Assembly: GCA_930367205.1 (NCBI GenBank)
Contig: OV884011.1
Span: 126,737,208-126,801,207, forward strand
Direction of reading: 5' to 3'
DNA from: Acanthosoma haemorrhoidale
Taxonomy: Eukaryota; Arthropoda; Insecta; Hemiptera; Acanthosomatidae
Length of the DNA stretch: 64,000 nucleotides
Shown here piece after piece: positions 49,022 through 60,510 of the stretch. The notes beneath the pieces are model-generated. The model ran no database searches and was not told where the DNA came from. It saw only the letters and a list, made by a program, of their open reading frames with translations. A program made the translations under genes and the position numbers. Position 1 is the stretch's first letter. The number at the start of each line of letters is the position of its first letter.

Positions 49022-49609
49022 TGTAGGGCTGCTTCCGAGCCTACTGGGAGTTGTATCCATCGCAAATTTACCGTAACCTGCATACAGTTCCATTTTTCAC
49101 CACAAAAGAAGAAGTGGATCGTCAACTGTCCTTAATTACTGAAGTGATCGTTGAAGCCACTGACACTTCGACCACGAAGTACAGTCCTTACCATTCAGCC
49201 ACCTCCAGACGGCATTCTGAAACTTATTGCCTAGCTGTATAATTTGAAGAATTGATGGTAGATGACCAGAGATCGTCAAGGCAAGGTGGTTGTGAATTCT
49301 CTCACAGCGCAAATCCGAAGCTTGATCCGAATATGGAAGATGCAAAGTAGTATGAGTTACTTCGCAGCTCTCACGGTGATTACAGGAAGTTCTGAAAACT
49401 GTTTAAGATCATAAAGATTAAGACCTCTACTGTCACACTGAAGGCAACACTCTTCTGGGCCAATCACTACGCTGGTGGCATCACGGCTAGGACATGCAAC
49501 TGCCACCCACTTTCTCTGCTAGGAACGGAATGGAACAAATGTTTGTATCTCTGAATCAGCTCAAGACGATTCTTCGCCGCTGTCAGGAAACCTGAGCACC
49601 AGGGCATGA

Positions 49610-49920
49610 AGGGCTCTATTGAAACAGATGCCGAGGGGACGGATAGTACAACTAACCAACCTGTACATGTCTTGTGTTAGATTGCTGTACTTTCCTGACA
49701 GATGGGATGAAGTCATCTTGTTCCCACCATTTAAGCCAGCCAGGAGCAGAGATCACCCTGCCCACTACCTCCGATCCCCTTACTACCATAAATGGAGAAT
49801 ATTCTCTAAAATATTATACTAAATTACCTGCAAGAGCACATTTTCAGAATAATCCATCATTCCGTACGAACAAACAGGCTTTCAGGCTCTTCTGGACACA
49901 AAACATTCACTTGTAAGGAT
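49610..49920 (+). pseudogene. Family B RT entry region remnant
   Basis: Reads GRIVQLTNLYMSCVRLLYFP then DRWDEVILFPPFKPA, close to the LINE pattern 'i..LtnLfn..lrl.yfP..Wk.a.vvpi.KPg'. A frameshift follows near 49760, then a YRP-like block (HYLRSPYY) and FRTNKQAFRLFW resembling 'QFGFR'. The palm is absent. Confidence 0.6.
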
Positions 49921-50379
49921 GCAGGCGGAAGCCACCCTTAGTAACAACAGAAACACAGTTATAATTATGATGCACCCGTTACTTGGTAAGGCGTCGGTGG
50001 GTTAGTTCATCCACCGGAGACACGTAAAGTTTTTGACTCGCTGAAGCACCTAACAAACCCTGTGTTTAACATTAAGACCCCACCATCCTTATCACATCGA
50101 TGACAACATACTGTCCGGGAAAATTAGGTTACGTTTTTGTTTTGCTTAGATTTATGTTTTAGTTTTTAGTTCTGATGATCCTTAAAGTGAGCGTGAGGGG
50201 GCTTTATGGATCATTTTTACCCATCACCTTTTTTTAGTATCAGAGAAACATTCGTAAAATACTATCTATTATATTACTATCCTATAAAATGTAGGCACAC
50301 TGCAGTAAATAGATTTATATTGTTAGAATCTATATTCTGTTAACATTTAAATGGGTTACGAAAAAACATCCGTACTCTA

Positions 50380-50900
50380 GTCAAGCCTCGGGACTGATAC
50401 TCGCAGCTGCACTGATGTTTATAACTATTGCCTTTTTATTTAACCTCTGCACATAAGCTGCTAGCTTTAGCCTCCACACATTCCTAGCGAAAACAGAAAC
50501 AGAACCTGCCTTCTGCCCCGCTAAACTAGGATATTTTTGGTAAACGGCTTCTGGGACACCACACCTTCCTAGTGGCATTCCCCCAGTGGTTCAGTCAATT
50601 TTCCTCCAATTCACATTCACCCTTGAAGGCTGCTTTCGCCTACCCTTAGATTCCTAATATGAGCTCATGACATTCCAAGACCAAGTAAAATACCTTAAAA
50701 CCTACCCTGTGTATCTAACGCTTTTCCCAAACACATTGTCGGGGTACACATCCCAATCAAGAAATTTATTCTTCTTGGTCAAGAAAAGAGTGAAATGAAC
50801 CTATAATGGCATCATCCATCACCAAGCAGTTGTCAAGGTCATAGACCAGGAATTAGGTCTAGACTTCCCTCGTGACGACTCGACAACGGTAGTGGCCTGA
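50380..50900 (-). repeat. Possible decayed LTR related to the solo-LTR family
   Basis: At 50735-50770 the order acacattgtcgggg-tacacatccc-aatcaag resembles acagtgtattgtcggg-acacatcccta-tcataa of solo LTR copy 3, in the same orientation. The rest (C/T-rich, 50440-50720) is only vaguely similar. No termini or TSD were found, so this is tentative. Confidence 0.25.
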
Positions 50901-51470
50901 CATCAAAAACAAACCCATCTATTCTTGTCGAATATATTAAATAGTGGATTACTCTACGAAGGGTGTTTATTTGACGATACACCGCCTAAATATGAAGTCT
51001 AAATGACTAATTCCTTTACAGTATTGAACACTAAAACTTTAAATCTAATTTCAATTCAATTGTTTTCAGGAATTATACTGCTCCTTCTAGCAAAACAAAT
51101 AAGCCTTACTGTTGCCTGAAATCTGAGAAAATGAAATTTAATTATTAACCGTGTTGGATTTATCCGCAAAAAGGGTTGTTGAGAGGTGGTAAAATTGGCA
51201 ACGGAAGTGAAAATTTTATGAGCCCAAGTTTGGACAGCTTAAGAATACCTATTAGGATTTTCTGTTTGCCCTAGACCCTATTTAAATATTAATCTGAGTG
51301 TCATATCGCGGTCTTGAACAGTGAAAATATTGAACACTGTCATATCATATTAATGAATTAACTTGGTTTTGAAAAGTTTATTCTTAAATCCAATAGGCCG
51401 ATTGAAACACTGAATTCAACTATTGAAAAATTGAAAAAAAAATTTCAAATTTTATTCCGAGAGCAAACCT

Positions 51471-51585
51471 CATACGGGGTTTCCTCACAACCCCGTGAGG
51501 CGTACTGTACTCATAGGGGTACGTCGCTTGTGGGGGTGCGCGTATTCCGGTGCAATGGGATTGTTGCACCGGTCAACGCACCTTA
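51471..51585 (+). repeat. G+C-rich hairpin patch
   Basis: Contains CGGGGTTT-cctcac-AACCCCG near 51476-51496 and CCGGTGCAA-tgggattg-TTGCACCGG near 51548-51573, two clean stem-loops in otherwise A+T-rich DNA. No known RNA family is recognised. It may be the remnant of a small element. Confidence 0.6.
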
Positions 51586-51589
51586 GTGC

Positions 51590-53302
51590 TATTCTTTAAA
51601 GGTCTTTATTTCAAAATAAAAAAATATATACATAATTTCTTCCTTATCCTGTATATCCATTATTTATATTTCCCTGACTTGCTAGTTTTTTTTTTGGTTT
51701 TTTTTTTAAGGCGATATGATGTCACTAAACATACATCGTCTCTCGCCAGCTGCTAGTTAATAGTGAAGAACCAATAACCAGAGAAAAAGTTTATGAATCA
51801 ACTTTATGGCTTTCGATCGGACTTTTGTGGGATTATTTGTTATAAGCCTCTTGTACTCCCCCTGCCTATTCTTCCTTTGAATAATGAGAAGAAAATATTT
51901 ATCTACCAGTCTTATCTTGCAACATTCTTCTGTGGAAACTGCGGCTCACCAATTCCGCATGAACCCCTATGGGGAAATGCCATTGTTAGCATCTGATGAC
52001 CTCGATCTCCTCTACGTATACGAAAACAATGCATACAATAATATTAATTACATTCTGACAGTCTAGACCATTGACTATGGCTTGTAAGACGCACGTACCC
52101 CTCGAAATGAACACCTTCGAAGATAATATGCAATTAAATCCCTGAAAAAATATATGAGGATAATAAGTACGATATCCCCATTTTTTCATATGAATTAACA
52201 CAGCATTCTTAATTATATGGTGGTGCCCGAAAACTCTACTTTAACTATGGGGGGGATATGCCGACTAAGCTTACCCCTGTATCAAAAAGGTTCGCACTAA
52301 AACTTACAACCTAGTGGATCAGGTACAATGTTCAATGACGAATGAATTTTCTGTACAAATGGTCTGCGTCTTTTAGTTTGCCCTACATTTTGCTTCACTT
52401 TTACCATAACGTTTACTCTACAGTGATATAAATTAAAAAGTTGTGCATCTTGTGCCTTAGTAAGGCAATTAGGAACTATTTCTGCTGCAACGCAAGGAAA
52501 GGAAGATTGATTAATTATCCTTTGATGAATCAAGAAAGATATAAGAGCAACAAATCTGAATCTGCTGGTTATTCTCATAAGCAATTATAAATTTCGAACG
52601 CCAATCCTGGCAGCAGTGAATCGTTAAAGCGATAATTACAGAATTTGGCTGGCCTAAAGACCAGAGTCAATGTCGATTAATTCATTCCCTGGCTCAGTGG
52701 TTCCATTGTTAACCACTTAGAACTGGCTGTCATGGAACCATCCACTGTAGTAACCAACACCTCTCAACAGTTTCTGATCCTCTGTCGTGCTGGTTCTTGG
52801 GTGTTGTTCACTAGCGGTATCCACGAGTTTAAAGACTTGTGATAAAACAGACAGCGTTTCTGTTTTATCTATCAAACATTTATTTTTTACTGATTGATTC
52901 AAGTATCAAATGCCTCGTTTTTTACTGAGGTATCTTTTTTTTAAGAAACGTCTTAGATGTTAGATTTGCATCATATAATACCGGCGTAGACGCTGTTTCA
53001 ACGCCTCTCGCATATGGACTATATGTATCAGTACTCAAAAGTCATTATGTGTGCCTACATCCTGTTTTCCACACACCCACACGAATGCTTACATTCATAG
53101 AATAGCAAAACGTCATCCACAAATCAAATCAAAAATACAAAAATCAAGTCAAGTGTGAATCATGGCACAATTTAGTGTCTCGTGGCGTATTGAAAACGAT
53201 TTTATTGACATTTTTGATGATATTAAGCATTAATAACTTCAGACGTGTATTGAGATTCAGTTAGAAAAACGATCATGTTTCATGTTGTCATTTTCCGTTA
53301 TT
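51590..53302. other. A+T-rich noncoding stretch
   Basis: No supported gene. The minus-strand frame 52717-52902 has mixed composition but no motif. It also contains the hairpin at 52841-52869. Confidence 0.4.
52841..52869 (+). repeat. 11-bp perfect stem-loop
   Basis: GATAAAACAGA-cagcgtt-TCTGTTTTATC. Function unknown. Confidence 0.85.
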
Positions 53303-53354
53303 ATATCTTATCCAACTTCCTCCTAAAGCCATAATCTTCCTAACCTATATATAA

Positions 53355-54245
53355 AATTGCATTATCCGAACGACGCACTTTCCACTCCTCTGGAAACATT
53401 CCATTATTGTCCTATTCGCCAAACCTGGTAAACCACCCAATGACGCCTCATCTTACCGTCCAATTAGCCTACTCCCTATCCTCTCAAAAATATTTGAGAA
53501 ACTCCTACTAAAACGTCTACTTCCAATTGTTAAATCCAAAAACCTTTTTCCCACACACCAGTTTGGTTTCCGCCAACGGCATTCCACTGCTCAACAAGGT
53601 CTTCGCGTTGTTGATCACATCTCCTCAGCCCTTAAAACCAACCAGTATTGCACTGCTGCCTTTCTTGATATAGCTCAAGCTTTTGACAGGGTTTGGCACG
53701 CAGGTTTGCTCTACAAGCTCAAAAGATATTTACCACAGACTCTTTTCCTAATCCTACACTCCTACCTTTCAAACCGCTTCTTCCAAGTCCGCTGTGGTTT
53801 AGAATACTCTAACTACTATCCCATAAATGCAGGAGTTCCACAGGGCAGTGTCCTGGGCCCCATCCTCTATAACCTATACACCGCTGATGTCCCCTCTACT
53901 CCCAATACCTTCTTGGCCACATTTGCAGATGACACTGCAGTCTTGTCATCCCACGCAGACCCCGACATAGCATCCCATAACCTTCAAAAACACCTTAAAG
54001 AGATCGAGTATTGGTGCAATCAATGGCGGATCAAAGTTAATGAAGCAAAATGCTCCCACATTACCTTCACCCTTTGTCGCAAGACTTGTCCACTAGTTTA
54101 TTTTAATTCTATTCCTCTCCCTGTATCCAAGACAGTACGGTACCTAGGCTTCCATCTTGACAAACGACTGACCTGGAACCCACATACGAGACTAAAAAGA
54201 GACAACTGTACAGACTACTTCAAAGGACATCCCATCTCTCAATAG
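53355..54245 (+). pseudogene. Family A ORF2 reverse transcriptase core
   Basis: Open for about 296 codons after a TAA at 53352-53354. RT motifs appear in order: KPGKPPNDASSYRPIS, QFGFRQRHSTAQQ, TAAFLDIAQAFDRVWH (first catalytic Asp), AGVPQGSVLGPILYNLYTAD and FADD at 53922-53933 (catalytic pair). Then WRIKVNEAKC and the thumb-side RYLGFHLDKRLTWNPHTR follow. The active-site residues are all present. The protein lacks its N-terminal endonuclease (5' truncation) and loses its true C-terminus at a frameshift near 54200. Family: Jockey-clade LINE RT, acting by target-primed reverse transcription. Confidence 0.9.
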
Positions 54246-54586
54246 AAAATAAACTACTAATCTACAAAGTTATACTTAAACCAATCTGGACATACGGAAT
54301 AGAGCTATGGGGGACAGCAAAAAAGTCGAACATCAAGCGTATCCAATCCTTTCAATCAAAAGTCCTGAGAACAATAGTAAATGCCCCTTATTACGACAGC
54401 AACAAAACCCTTCATAGCGATCTTAATATACCCTACCTTCTAGAACTCATCCCTTCCAAGTTTATGAAATTCCACAGTAGTCTTTCCAACCACCCTAATC
54501 CTGTAGCACAGTCATTGCACTGCGCCACTCATCCCTATAATCCTCCTCGGAGACTGAAACGGCAGTGGCCTCGTGACCTACTATAA
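54200..54586 (+). pseudogene. Family A ORF2 C-terminal region
   Basis: In the +1 frame after the deletion it reads LYRLLQRTSHLSIENKLLIY, then KPIWTYGIELWG, KVLRTIVNAPYYDSNKTLHS and NPPRRLKRQWPRDLL, and stops at 54584-54586. This is the usual post-RT region of Jockey elements. In A2 and A3 the same region has a TAA in place of the AAA of IYK. Confidence 0.85.
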
Positions 54587-54760
54587 ACGCGTGACAGTGG
54601 GAGTCCTGGCAATGGCCAGTTTCTCCAATCATGTCCTATTGTATGAATGAGCGAGTCAATGATGCTGTAAATATGGTATGAATGAGATCATTTATCTGTA
54701 TTATTATTGCCTTATAAAAGGCAGATTGTAATTATTGCACAATAAAGATTGTTATTAATA

Positions 54761-54922
54761 TATATATAATTCCTTTATTGTGCTAAAATTACAATCTGCC
54801 TTGCTAGGCAATAAGTAATTAAGATATACGATCATTCATACCATATTTACATTTCATCATTCACTCGCTCATTCATTCAGTACATGATTGGAGAAACTGG
54901 CCATTTCCAGGACTCCCACTGT
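54761..54922 (-). mobile_element. Family A LINE 3' fragment nested in A4's tail (A5)
   Basis: Reverse-oriented, 5'-truncated 3' UTR of the short-UTR subfamily, flanked by the 10-bp direct repeat gttattaata at 54751-54760 and 54923-54932. It sits tail-to-tail with A4's UTR, giving an inverted repeat of about 150-bp arms (54592-54745 against 54778-54922) with a spacer of about 30 bp. Confidence 0.9.
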
Positions 54923-54948
54923 GTTATTAATAATAAAAATATCTTATC

Positions 54949-55589
54949 AAAACCAATAAAGCCAAATCCTTAATATTGATGTATGTCATCCATAGAAGTT
55001 GACAACTGTGTTCATCGTAAAAGACTATTTATTTCCGCGAATGTATATTTTAAACATCAGTGCCTGAGCAGCATTGGATTATACGTCAACAGCCGGGGGT
55101 AAGCCACCCCTCGTATTGATCAGAAACACCGATAAGCCAATTTCCCGTCAATATAGCACTTTTCAATTTCACTGACGAAGTCCATGCAAAGTGTGGTTTG
55201 CATTTCATTTGGGTGACTAAAAACTGTAGCCATGGAAAATATCTTCGTTTCCCCCACTTTTACTCAACTTCATCAGATAATGAATGAATGGTATTTATCG
55301 TTTCTTTTCAGTATATCAATCAAATATATCGAGCGTTAATAAGCGGCGTAGTAGTTGTTTTCTAACCCACTTGTATGGATTACAAGTACATTGTTACTTG
55401 TGCATTGTGTCTCAAATATGACATAAATTTTGACGAAAATGTTTAGGCTATGCACTGTACATCTCGATCCACAAGTGCATAAGTGTTTATTCATTCATTA
55501 AAATGTATTTCACAATACTACCAGTAAGTTCATGTATGACTTTACGGTTTATTTATTTATTTTAGGATAGTCCAAATACTCAGGTCATT
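54949..55589. other. Noncoding stretch
   Basis: No gene or repeat recognised. A slightly G+C-richer piece at 55085-55140 has no ORF. Confidence 0.4.
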
Positions 55590-56190
55590 GATTTCCAAAT
55601 TACCAAAGTGTTCCTGCACTAATTATTAGGCAATGTGATAATAAAACGCCCTTGCAAATAGAAAAATGTTTTTTCAAGCCTACTACAGGGTCCGTGTCCC
55701 TGGTGGAATTCCTTCTTGGACCTTGTACAATCCTTAATCTTGGTACAACGATGCCTTCTTCATGAGCGTACCCGCTATCATGGCTGATCATCCTTTTGGG
55801 TGATGGAGAAAGTGAAGTCCCTTGCAGCTACTTCCATTTCTAAAAAATGATAGGAAAAGCCCTGAAGTTGTCCTCCTCTACCAGCAGCGGCAAGTTGGAG
55901 TGGAGCATTTGCGCTTTTCAAGGTTACAATGCTCAGCAGGTAAGATCGACAGGCATCTCTGTCCGTGCAGTTCTTTTAAGCTCGAAGAGCCATCCACCCT
56001 GCAACGATAGCACCACAAGGGAACTCCAGTAGTCATGGGAAGGCCACTTCGCCCTCACCCTGTCTTTGACCGAGGGTATGTACTTTCTCTGGGCACTCCC
56101 CTTCGTCGTATCAATCCACCTTGCATTCCAGACCTTGCTTGGTTGAGCAAATAAAAATATTCTCATTAATTTGGAGTGTCTCAAAAGGTC
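55590..56190 (-). pseudogene. Possible I/R1-like LINE C-terminal remnant
   Basis: Minus-strand frames of coding-like composition. VWNARWIDTTKGSAQRKYIP followed by a Trp/Leu-rich part loosely fits the 'W...W..s.KG...+.ip' region after the RT of I/R1-type LINEs. 55600-55791 continues with a Cys/His-poor frame. No catalytic motif, tail or TSD is visible. Confidence 0.3.
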
Positions 56191-56516
56191 AAAGGGTAAG
56201 CTTCAGCACACAGGTGTAGGTAGATCTGCGGGACATTATTTGTTTGTGGGTGAGGTAAATAACGAAAAAACGGGGAACTGTTGAAAACATTAAGTCCATA
56301 AAACATGGATGTATTATCTAGTAAGTAAGCCTGTTAGACATTCTGGTGAGTTGATCTTTTCCAAACTCAGAATGCCTAACAGGCTAACACTACATAACAC
56401 GTCCACACAGAAAGGTATTTTGGGTGCAAATTTCTTAGATGCCTCGAATAAAGAAATATGTTTTGAATGTGGCGAAATTTTTATATGTTTTTAACATACA
56501 ACACGTTTGCATTCAT

Positions 56517-56702
<186 letters not shown>

Positions 56703-56767
56703 CACTCTTTGTTATCCCCTTAAGAAAAAAAAATATTGACGCCCATATGATTTCATAACAGGTCCTA

Positions 56768-57144
56768 AGGAATTGGAATTGGGAATCAGAAATGGATTTA
56801 TTGGGAGGGCAGTACACTGATGCTAGAGTAAGGGAAAAAGTGAAGGTGCTGATTGACACTTCAGTGGACAGAAGGAAATCATGTGCTACCAAAGAAACTA
56901 TGGGATGAGAAATGGAGTTATGAACAATGACAGCGGTACCTGCGTGGGATCTTCCATCTGGGTGATCAGTTCGATAAGTCTGGTAGTGTCGAACTATAAA
57001 TGGTCGTTTACTCGTTAGTCTTGTTTCAGTAATGAGAGCTACGTCAATGTTCTTGTAATGGAGTAGTGCTGTCAGTTCGTTAGTGTGGGTGCGAACACCA
57101 TTCGCATTCCAAAGGAGAATGGATAAGGAGTTGGAAAGATCCAC
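56768..57144 (-). pseudogene. Family A ORF2 endonuclease N-terminal fragment
   Basis: The frame begins right after the ORF1 stop (TAA followed by GTG; no ATG in place). It reads LSILLWNANGVRTHTNELTA, VALITETRLTSKRPF and LASVYCPPNKSIS. The N and E catalytic boxes are intact. The GDFNA and SDH boxes are lost at the truncation, after which the frame runs on through unrelated sequence into the (CT)n tract. Confidence 0.85.
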
Positions 57145-58207
57145 TTATGGATTTTGTTTAACGGGGATAAGGTAGGAGACAAGATTTCTAAGAAGGGAAA
57201 TGAGAGGGGTAATTAGCGTTCTGATCTCTGTAAGGAATGAGGTTAATAGGCTGGTGAGATCCGAAGAACTTGAAGGTGAAGGAATATGCGAGATGTGTGG
57301 TTGAGGATGGGATTGAGCTTGAGGGTTAACGGGATGATTGGAATGCTGGGAAAGATGATCTTGTGGACAGGGAGTGGGTGGTGCCTGTGACTGCTCTCTG
57401 TTACGAACGGCATCGGCAAATGAGACAGAAGGCCTCAAATTTCTGGCTGGGCCGCTTCTTGTTACTAGTTTTTTCTCTTCTGGCTGACGACGTTGTTCTG
57501 TCCTGGACTTCAGCGTTCTGTAAGCCTCGCAGCCCTTGTAGTTGGCCGGATGTCCTTGCTGGCAAGCACGCATACCGCAGGCGATTTCAGGTTTATTTTT
57601 GCACAATTCGCTTTGGTTCTGCCCACAGCACTTTACACACCTGGGAGGTGTGCAGTAAGATTTTGTGTGCCCATATGCCTGACAGTTATGGCACTGGACG
57701 ATATCGCGTTTGGTCTGACGGTTTTCCAACCTGTACCCTTGTGTAGTACAGGTTTGTTAGGTTGTAAATCTTCTCCACTCCAGGTGTCCTCTCGAGATCG
57801 ACTAAGAACAGTGGTAATGCCGTTTTTATTGTTTCATCTTGTTCCTTATCCTCACGCAATACGTTTGTTATTTGGCGAACTTTGTATCCGAGAGCTGAGA
57901 GTTCTTTTTCTATTTCGTCAGCTGGTGTGATCGGTTGCCACTTTCTGATCACCACTCTGAGTGATCGTTCCTGCTTTAATTGGTAGGTATGGAAATCGGC
58001 CTTAGTTTCTCCCAAGTATTTAACTATTGCTCGGTATGTGTCGGGAAGGTCCGGAGAAACTTTTGTGTCCCGGGACCGATTGAGGCACGTGTATTTGCCT
58101 GTACCTAAAATTTTATTCAATTGGGTACATATTAATTTAAAGTTATTAATGTTACGCACGAATATAACAGGTGGCTTGGGCTGTGTGGGTGTTTTGTTGA
58201 CGTCCAT
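57145..58207 (-). pseudogene. Family A ORF1 (gag) with one frameshift
   Basis: The likely start is the ATG at 58207 (MDVNKTPTQPKPP). The order is a Pro/Thr-rich start, a pre-CCHC domain (FVRNINNFKLIC, GKYTCLNRSRDTK, DFHTYQLKQERSLRVVIRKW), and LVDLERTPGVEKIYNLTNLY. A frameshift near 57720 follows, then CHNCQAYGHTKSYC (CX2CX4HX4C), CVKCCGQNQSELC (knuckle His replaced by Asn), CQQGHPANYKGC and the basic/Pro-rich tail ending at 57145. The length (about 354 codons) suits a Jockey gag. One indel separates it from an open ORF. Confidence 0.85.
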
Positions 58208-58306
58208 TTCATCAGTTTGAATATTTTTCAACGCCTCAAAGGTGGATATCAATAATAATAAAGGAATATTATTAATAGAAATTAAATACTTATAAAATAG
58301 GATCAT

Positions 58307-60416
58307 ACAGGCATATAGTTACACTTGTTATATGGTTTATTAAATATTTAGATTGCTTTTAGAGTGATGTTATCTTCAGTGAGTTACTCACACTGGCATC
58401 ATTTCTAATGGTAGGTAAGAAATTGCTGTTAGGCTAGTATGAACAAGAATAAAGACATAGTTATTCGACAAAGAAAGCTCCATACGAAGCAAACTCGATG
58501 AAAAAGTGATTCGTTGATTCTACAAACGGAATAGAAAATTTGATAGCACTCTGTGCCTGACTGAGCGAATGGTTTTTTAGATCTAGGAGCAATATCATCG
58601 CAATAAGACCTGTTCTACTGGGTTTACTTTACAAACTTTACAATATGTCATAAAAAAGTTTATTCGCATTTTTTGGCAATCCAAATTTCATATAGAGGTA
58701 TGGTATTTTACAGGAATGTTTTACTCGAAACCTAAAGATGTAATAATAAAAAAAAAACTTTACGAATAACAGTGAAGGGTTCATTATTAGACATCTGCAA
58801 TTTAAAAAAAATATTTTCTTACAAATATATATCGAGTATTAAGTAAATGTCTCAACGTCCAAAGTGATAATCTGTATTGTGTCAGGGCTATAGAGTACTT
58901 TTATTATAAAATATCTCTTCTGTCAAGATAGATTTATGATAAAAAGTATAAGAAATCCAACTGAATGATTTCTCTAAAACTTCAAATCATATTGTTAAAT
59001 AGGTAAATAGAATTTAATTATAATTTGAATATAATTCAAACCAATTTTATACATTTGTTTGTTTATAGTAGATTTCAACATTAAATTCAACTATTGTTTC
59101 ATTTTTTATAGTAGTTTTACTTTCAAGTATTCCATTAGTATTGAAATCTTTCTTCTACCTAACGCTACAAGAATAAACGGAGTTTGGCGTTCTGATATCC
59201 ATATAAATTTCTCGCCTTATCGGGCTCTGTAGATAATTTGAATTGTGTGTGTTATTCTCTGTATTTGCACAATAAATCTTCTGGACAGGTCCTTTGAAAA
59301 CACACGCTATTTGCTCTGAATCCATTCCCGCCGAGCCCGAATATGAGGCTCTTCTTACAAACAGATCCAGAGCAATCATGATGCTCTCCCTCTCCCTATA
59401 TGCCTAATTTCCATCACAATTTCCCGGTTTCCTTATCGTTCATTCCAACTCATACGTTATGTACTTCTTCATTTCTGTAGGATACTTTTTGCTTTTTAAT
59501 TATCGAAATAATTTAATCGTTTTCTGGGCATTTTTTCGTTAAATATAGGAGTAGATGGCAAAACCTTCTATCATGACTAAGCAGCCAGTCAATCTACCAT
59601 CTTTAAATTTAATTTTTATTAGTTCTCCCATGTGTTCTACTTGATCGTGAAAATTTCACCACGAAAGAAGGAACGTGGCGTGGGTAGCCCCAGAGGCCGG
59701 CAGATCAGCTCTGCATTATGCACAAGCGTTGCTGCCTCAACTCCTGATTGGCAACTTGCTGCGAGCAAATAGCCTATACCAGCTGTTATATTCAGGGGCC
59801 GATGCTTGCTGAAAGTTTAAATGGCCGAGGTATCTACCCAGTGAAGCAATAAAGTATCTCACTGTAGATAAAACAAGAAAATACGTGAACTTTATTTTAG
59901 TCTTTTGAGAGAGATCCCAATCACGTTCGAAAAGAATAAATTCACAATAAGGTGATTACGAAATATTTAAATATATTTTATTTCATAATTATCTAAAAAT
60001 CTCAGAGAAGAGCATTAAGTTATTTATTTATTTATTTTAAAAAAAGTAACAACCAATTAGTTATAAAAGCAACATTTGGATAAGTTTCAATATTACATTT
60101 ACGAATATACCTTGAAATAGTGCTATAAATTAAAGTCGAATTTGATTGAACATATGACTTAGTTTTGAGAACTAAATGAGTTTTACGCCACTAACTTGGC
60201 AGTCTGTCCCTCACACAAGAGTGTAGTACTAGACTATGTCATTGAGAGGTTCCTTGCAGATCCTAAGCGATGATTGTTACAGTATCTTAAAAAGATAAAA
60301 CTTGCCAGCACTGTTTCCTTATGTCGGTACCCAACAAAACGATTAAATAACACATTAATTACATGCTCATCCCTTTATACAGCTAAATTACTCTGAACCT
60401 AATGACTTTTATAATG
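58307..60416. other. Noncoding stretch with a G+C-richer patch at 59.65-59.83 kb
   Basis: A+T-rich. 59650-59830 stands out by composition (gccccagaggccggcagatc, an inverted CCAAT-like attggc) but carries no clear ORF. It could be a regulatory patch or old element. The minus-strand frame 59155-59379 has no motif. Confidence 0.35.
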
Positions 60417-60427
60417 TGATGGAGACC

Positions 60428-60499
60428 TTTTTTTTTTTTGAGCCTCTATCATCCATTCCCCTATGAGGGCCTTCCGCCTCCCAGGCTCTTCCTCAAATG
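60428..60499 (-). mobile_element. 72-bp retroposed tail fragment with TSD
   Basis: A T12 run (poly(A) on the minus strand) at 60428-60439 is followed by about 60 bp of G+C-richer sequence. The whole is flanked by tgatggagacc (60417-60427) and tggtggagacc (60500-60510), an 11-bp TSD with one difference. This is a very short, 5'-truncated LINE or SINE insertion of unidentified family. Confidence 0.65.
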
Positions 60500-60510
60500 T
60501 GGTGGAGACC

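Larger units (their letters stand above)
48160..50345 (+). mobile_element. Degenerate family B Jockey-like LINE with gag, EN, RT and 3' end
   Basis: The parts appear in the right order on the plus strand. Gag knuckle remnants are at 48190-48440, endonuclease with GDLNTRH at 48490-49020, RT entry region at 49610-49920, and the family B 3' end at 49970-50150 followed by a UTR with acccatcacctttttt at 50220-50236. The RT palm is missing between about 49920 and 49970. Frameshifts and stops occur throughout, so it is an old dead copy. It is the most complete family B member in the window. The clade call rests on gene order, motifs and C-terminal similarity. Confidence 0.7.
53313..54938 (+). mobile_element. 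Family A LINE, 5'-truncated, with TSD and a nested copy (A4)
   Basis: The insertion starts within the RT region (caacttcctcc..., homologous to A3 at about 44201) and ends in a tail of the form attgttattaataataaaa. The direct repeat atatcttatc at 53303-53312 and 54939-54948 is its 10-bp TSD. The tail is interrupted by the reverse copy A5 (54761-54922) and A5's own TSD. It retains the RT palm that A2/A3 lost, but a ~26-bp deletion and frameshift near 54200 split ORF2. The 3' UTR lacks the ~150-bp segment seen in A1, A2 and A3, so A4 and A5 form a short-UTR subfamily. Confidence 0.9.
56768..58306 (-). mobile_element. Family A LINE 5' half (A6)
   Basis: Reverse-oriented copy holding ORF1 and the start of ORF2, cut inside the endonuclease near 56768. 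It is the only copy in the window with the ORF1 N-terminus. LINE insertions normally lose their 5' end, so a copy that lost its 3' end points to a later deletion or rearrangement. The (CT)89 tract lies only 70 bp beyond the cut. Confidence 0.9.

Noticed and set aside
52689..52703. tggctcagtggttcc, a good tRNA A box
   Set aside because: No B box or acceptor stem at the required distance.
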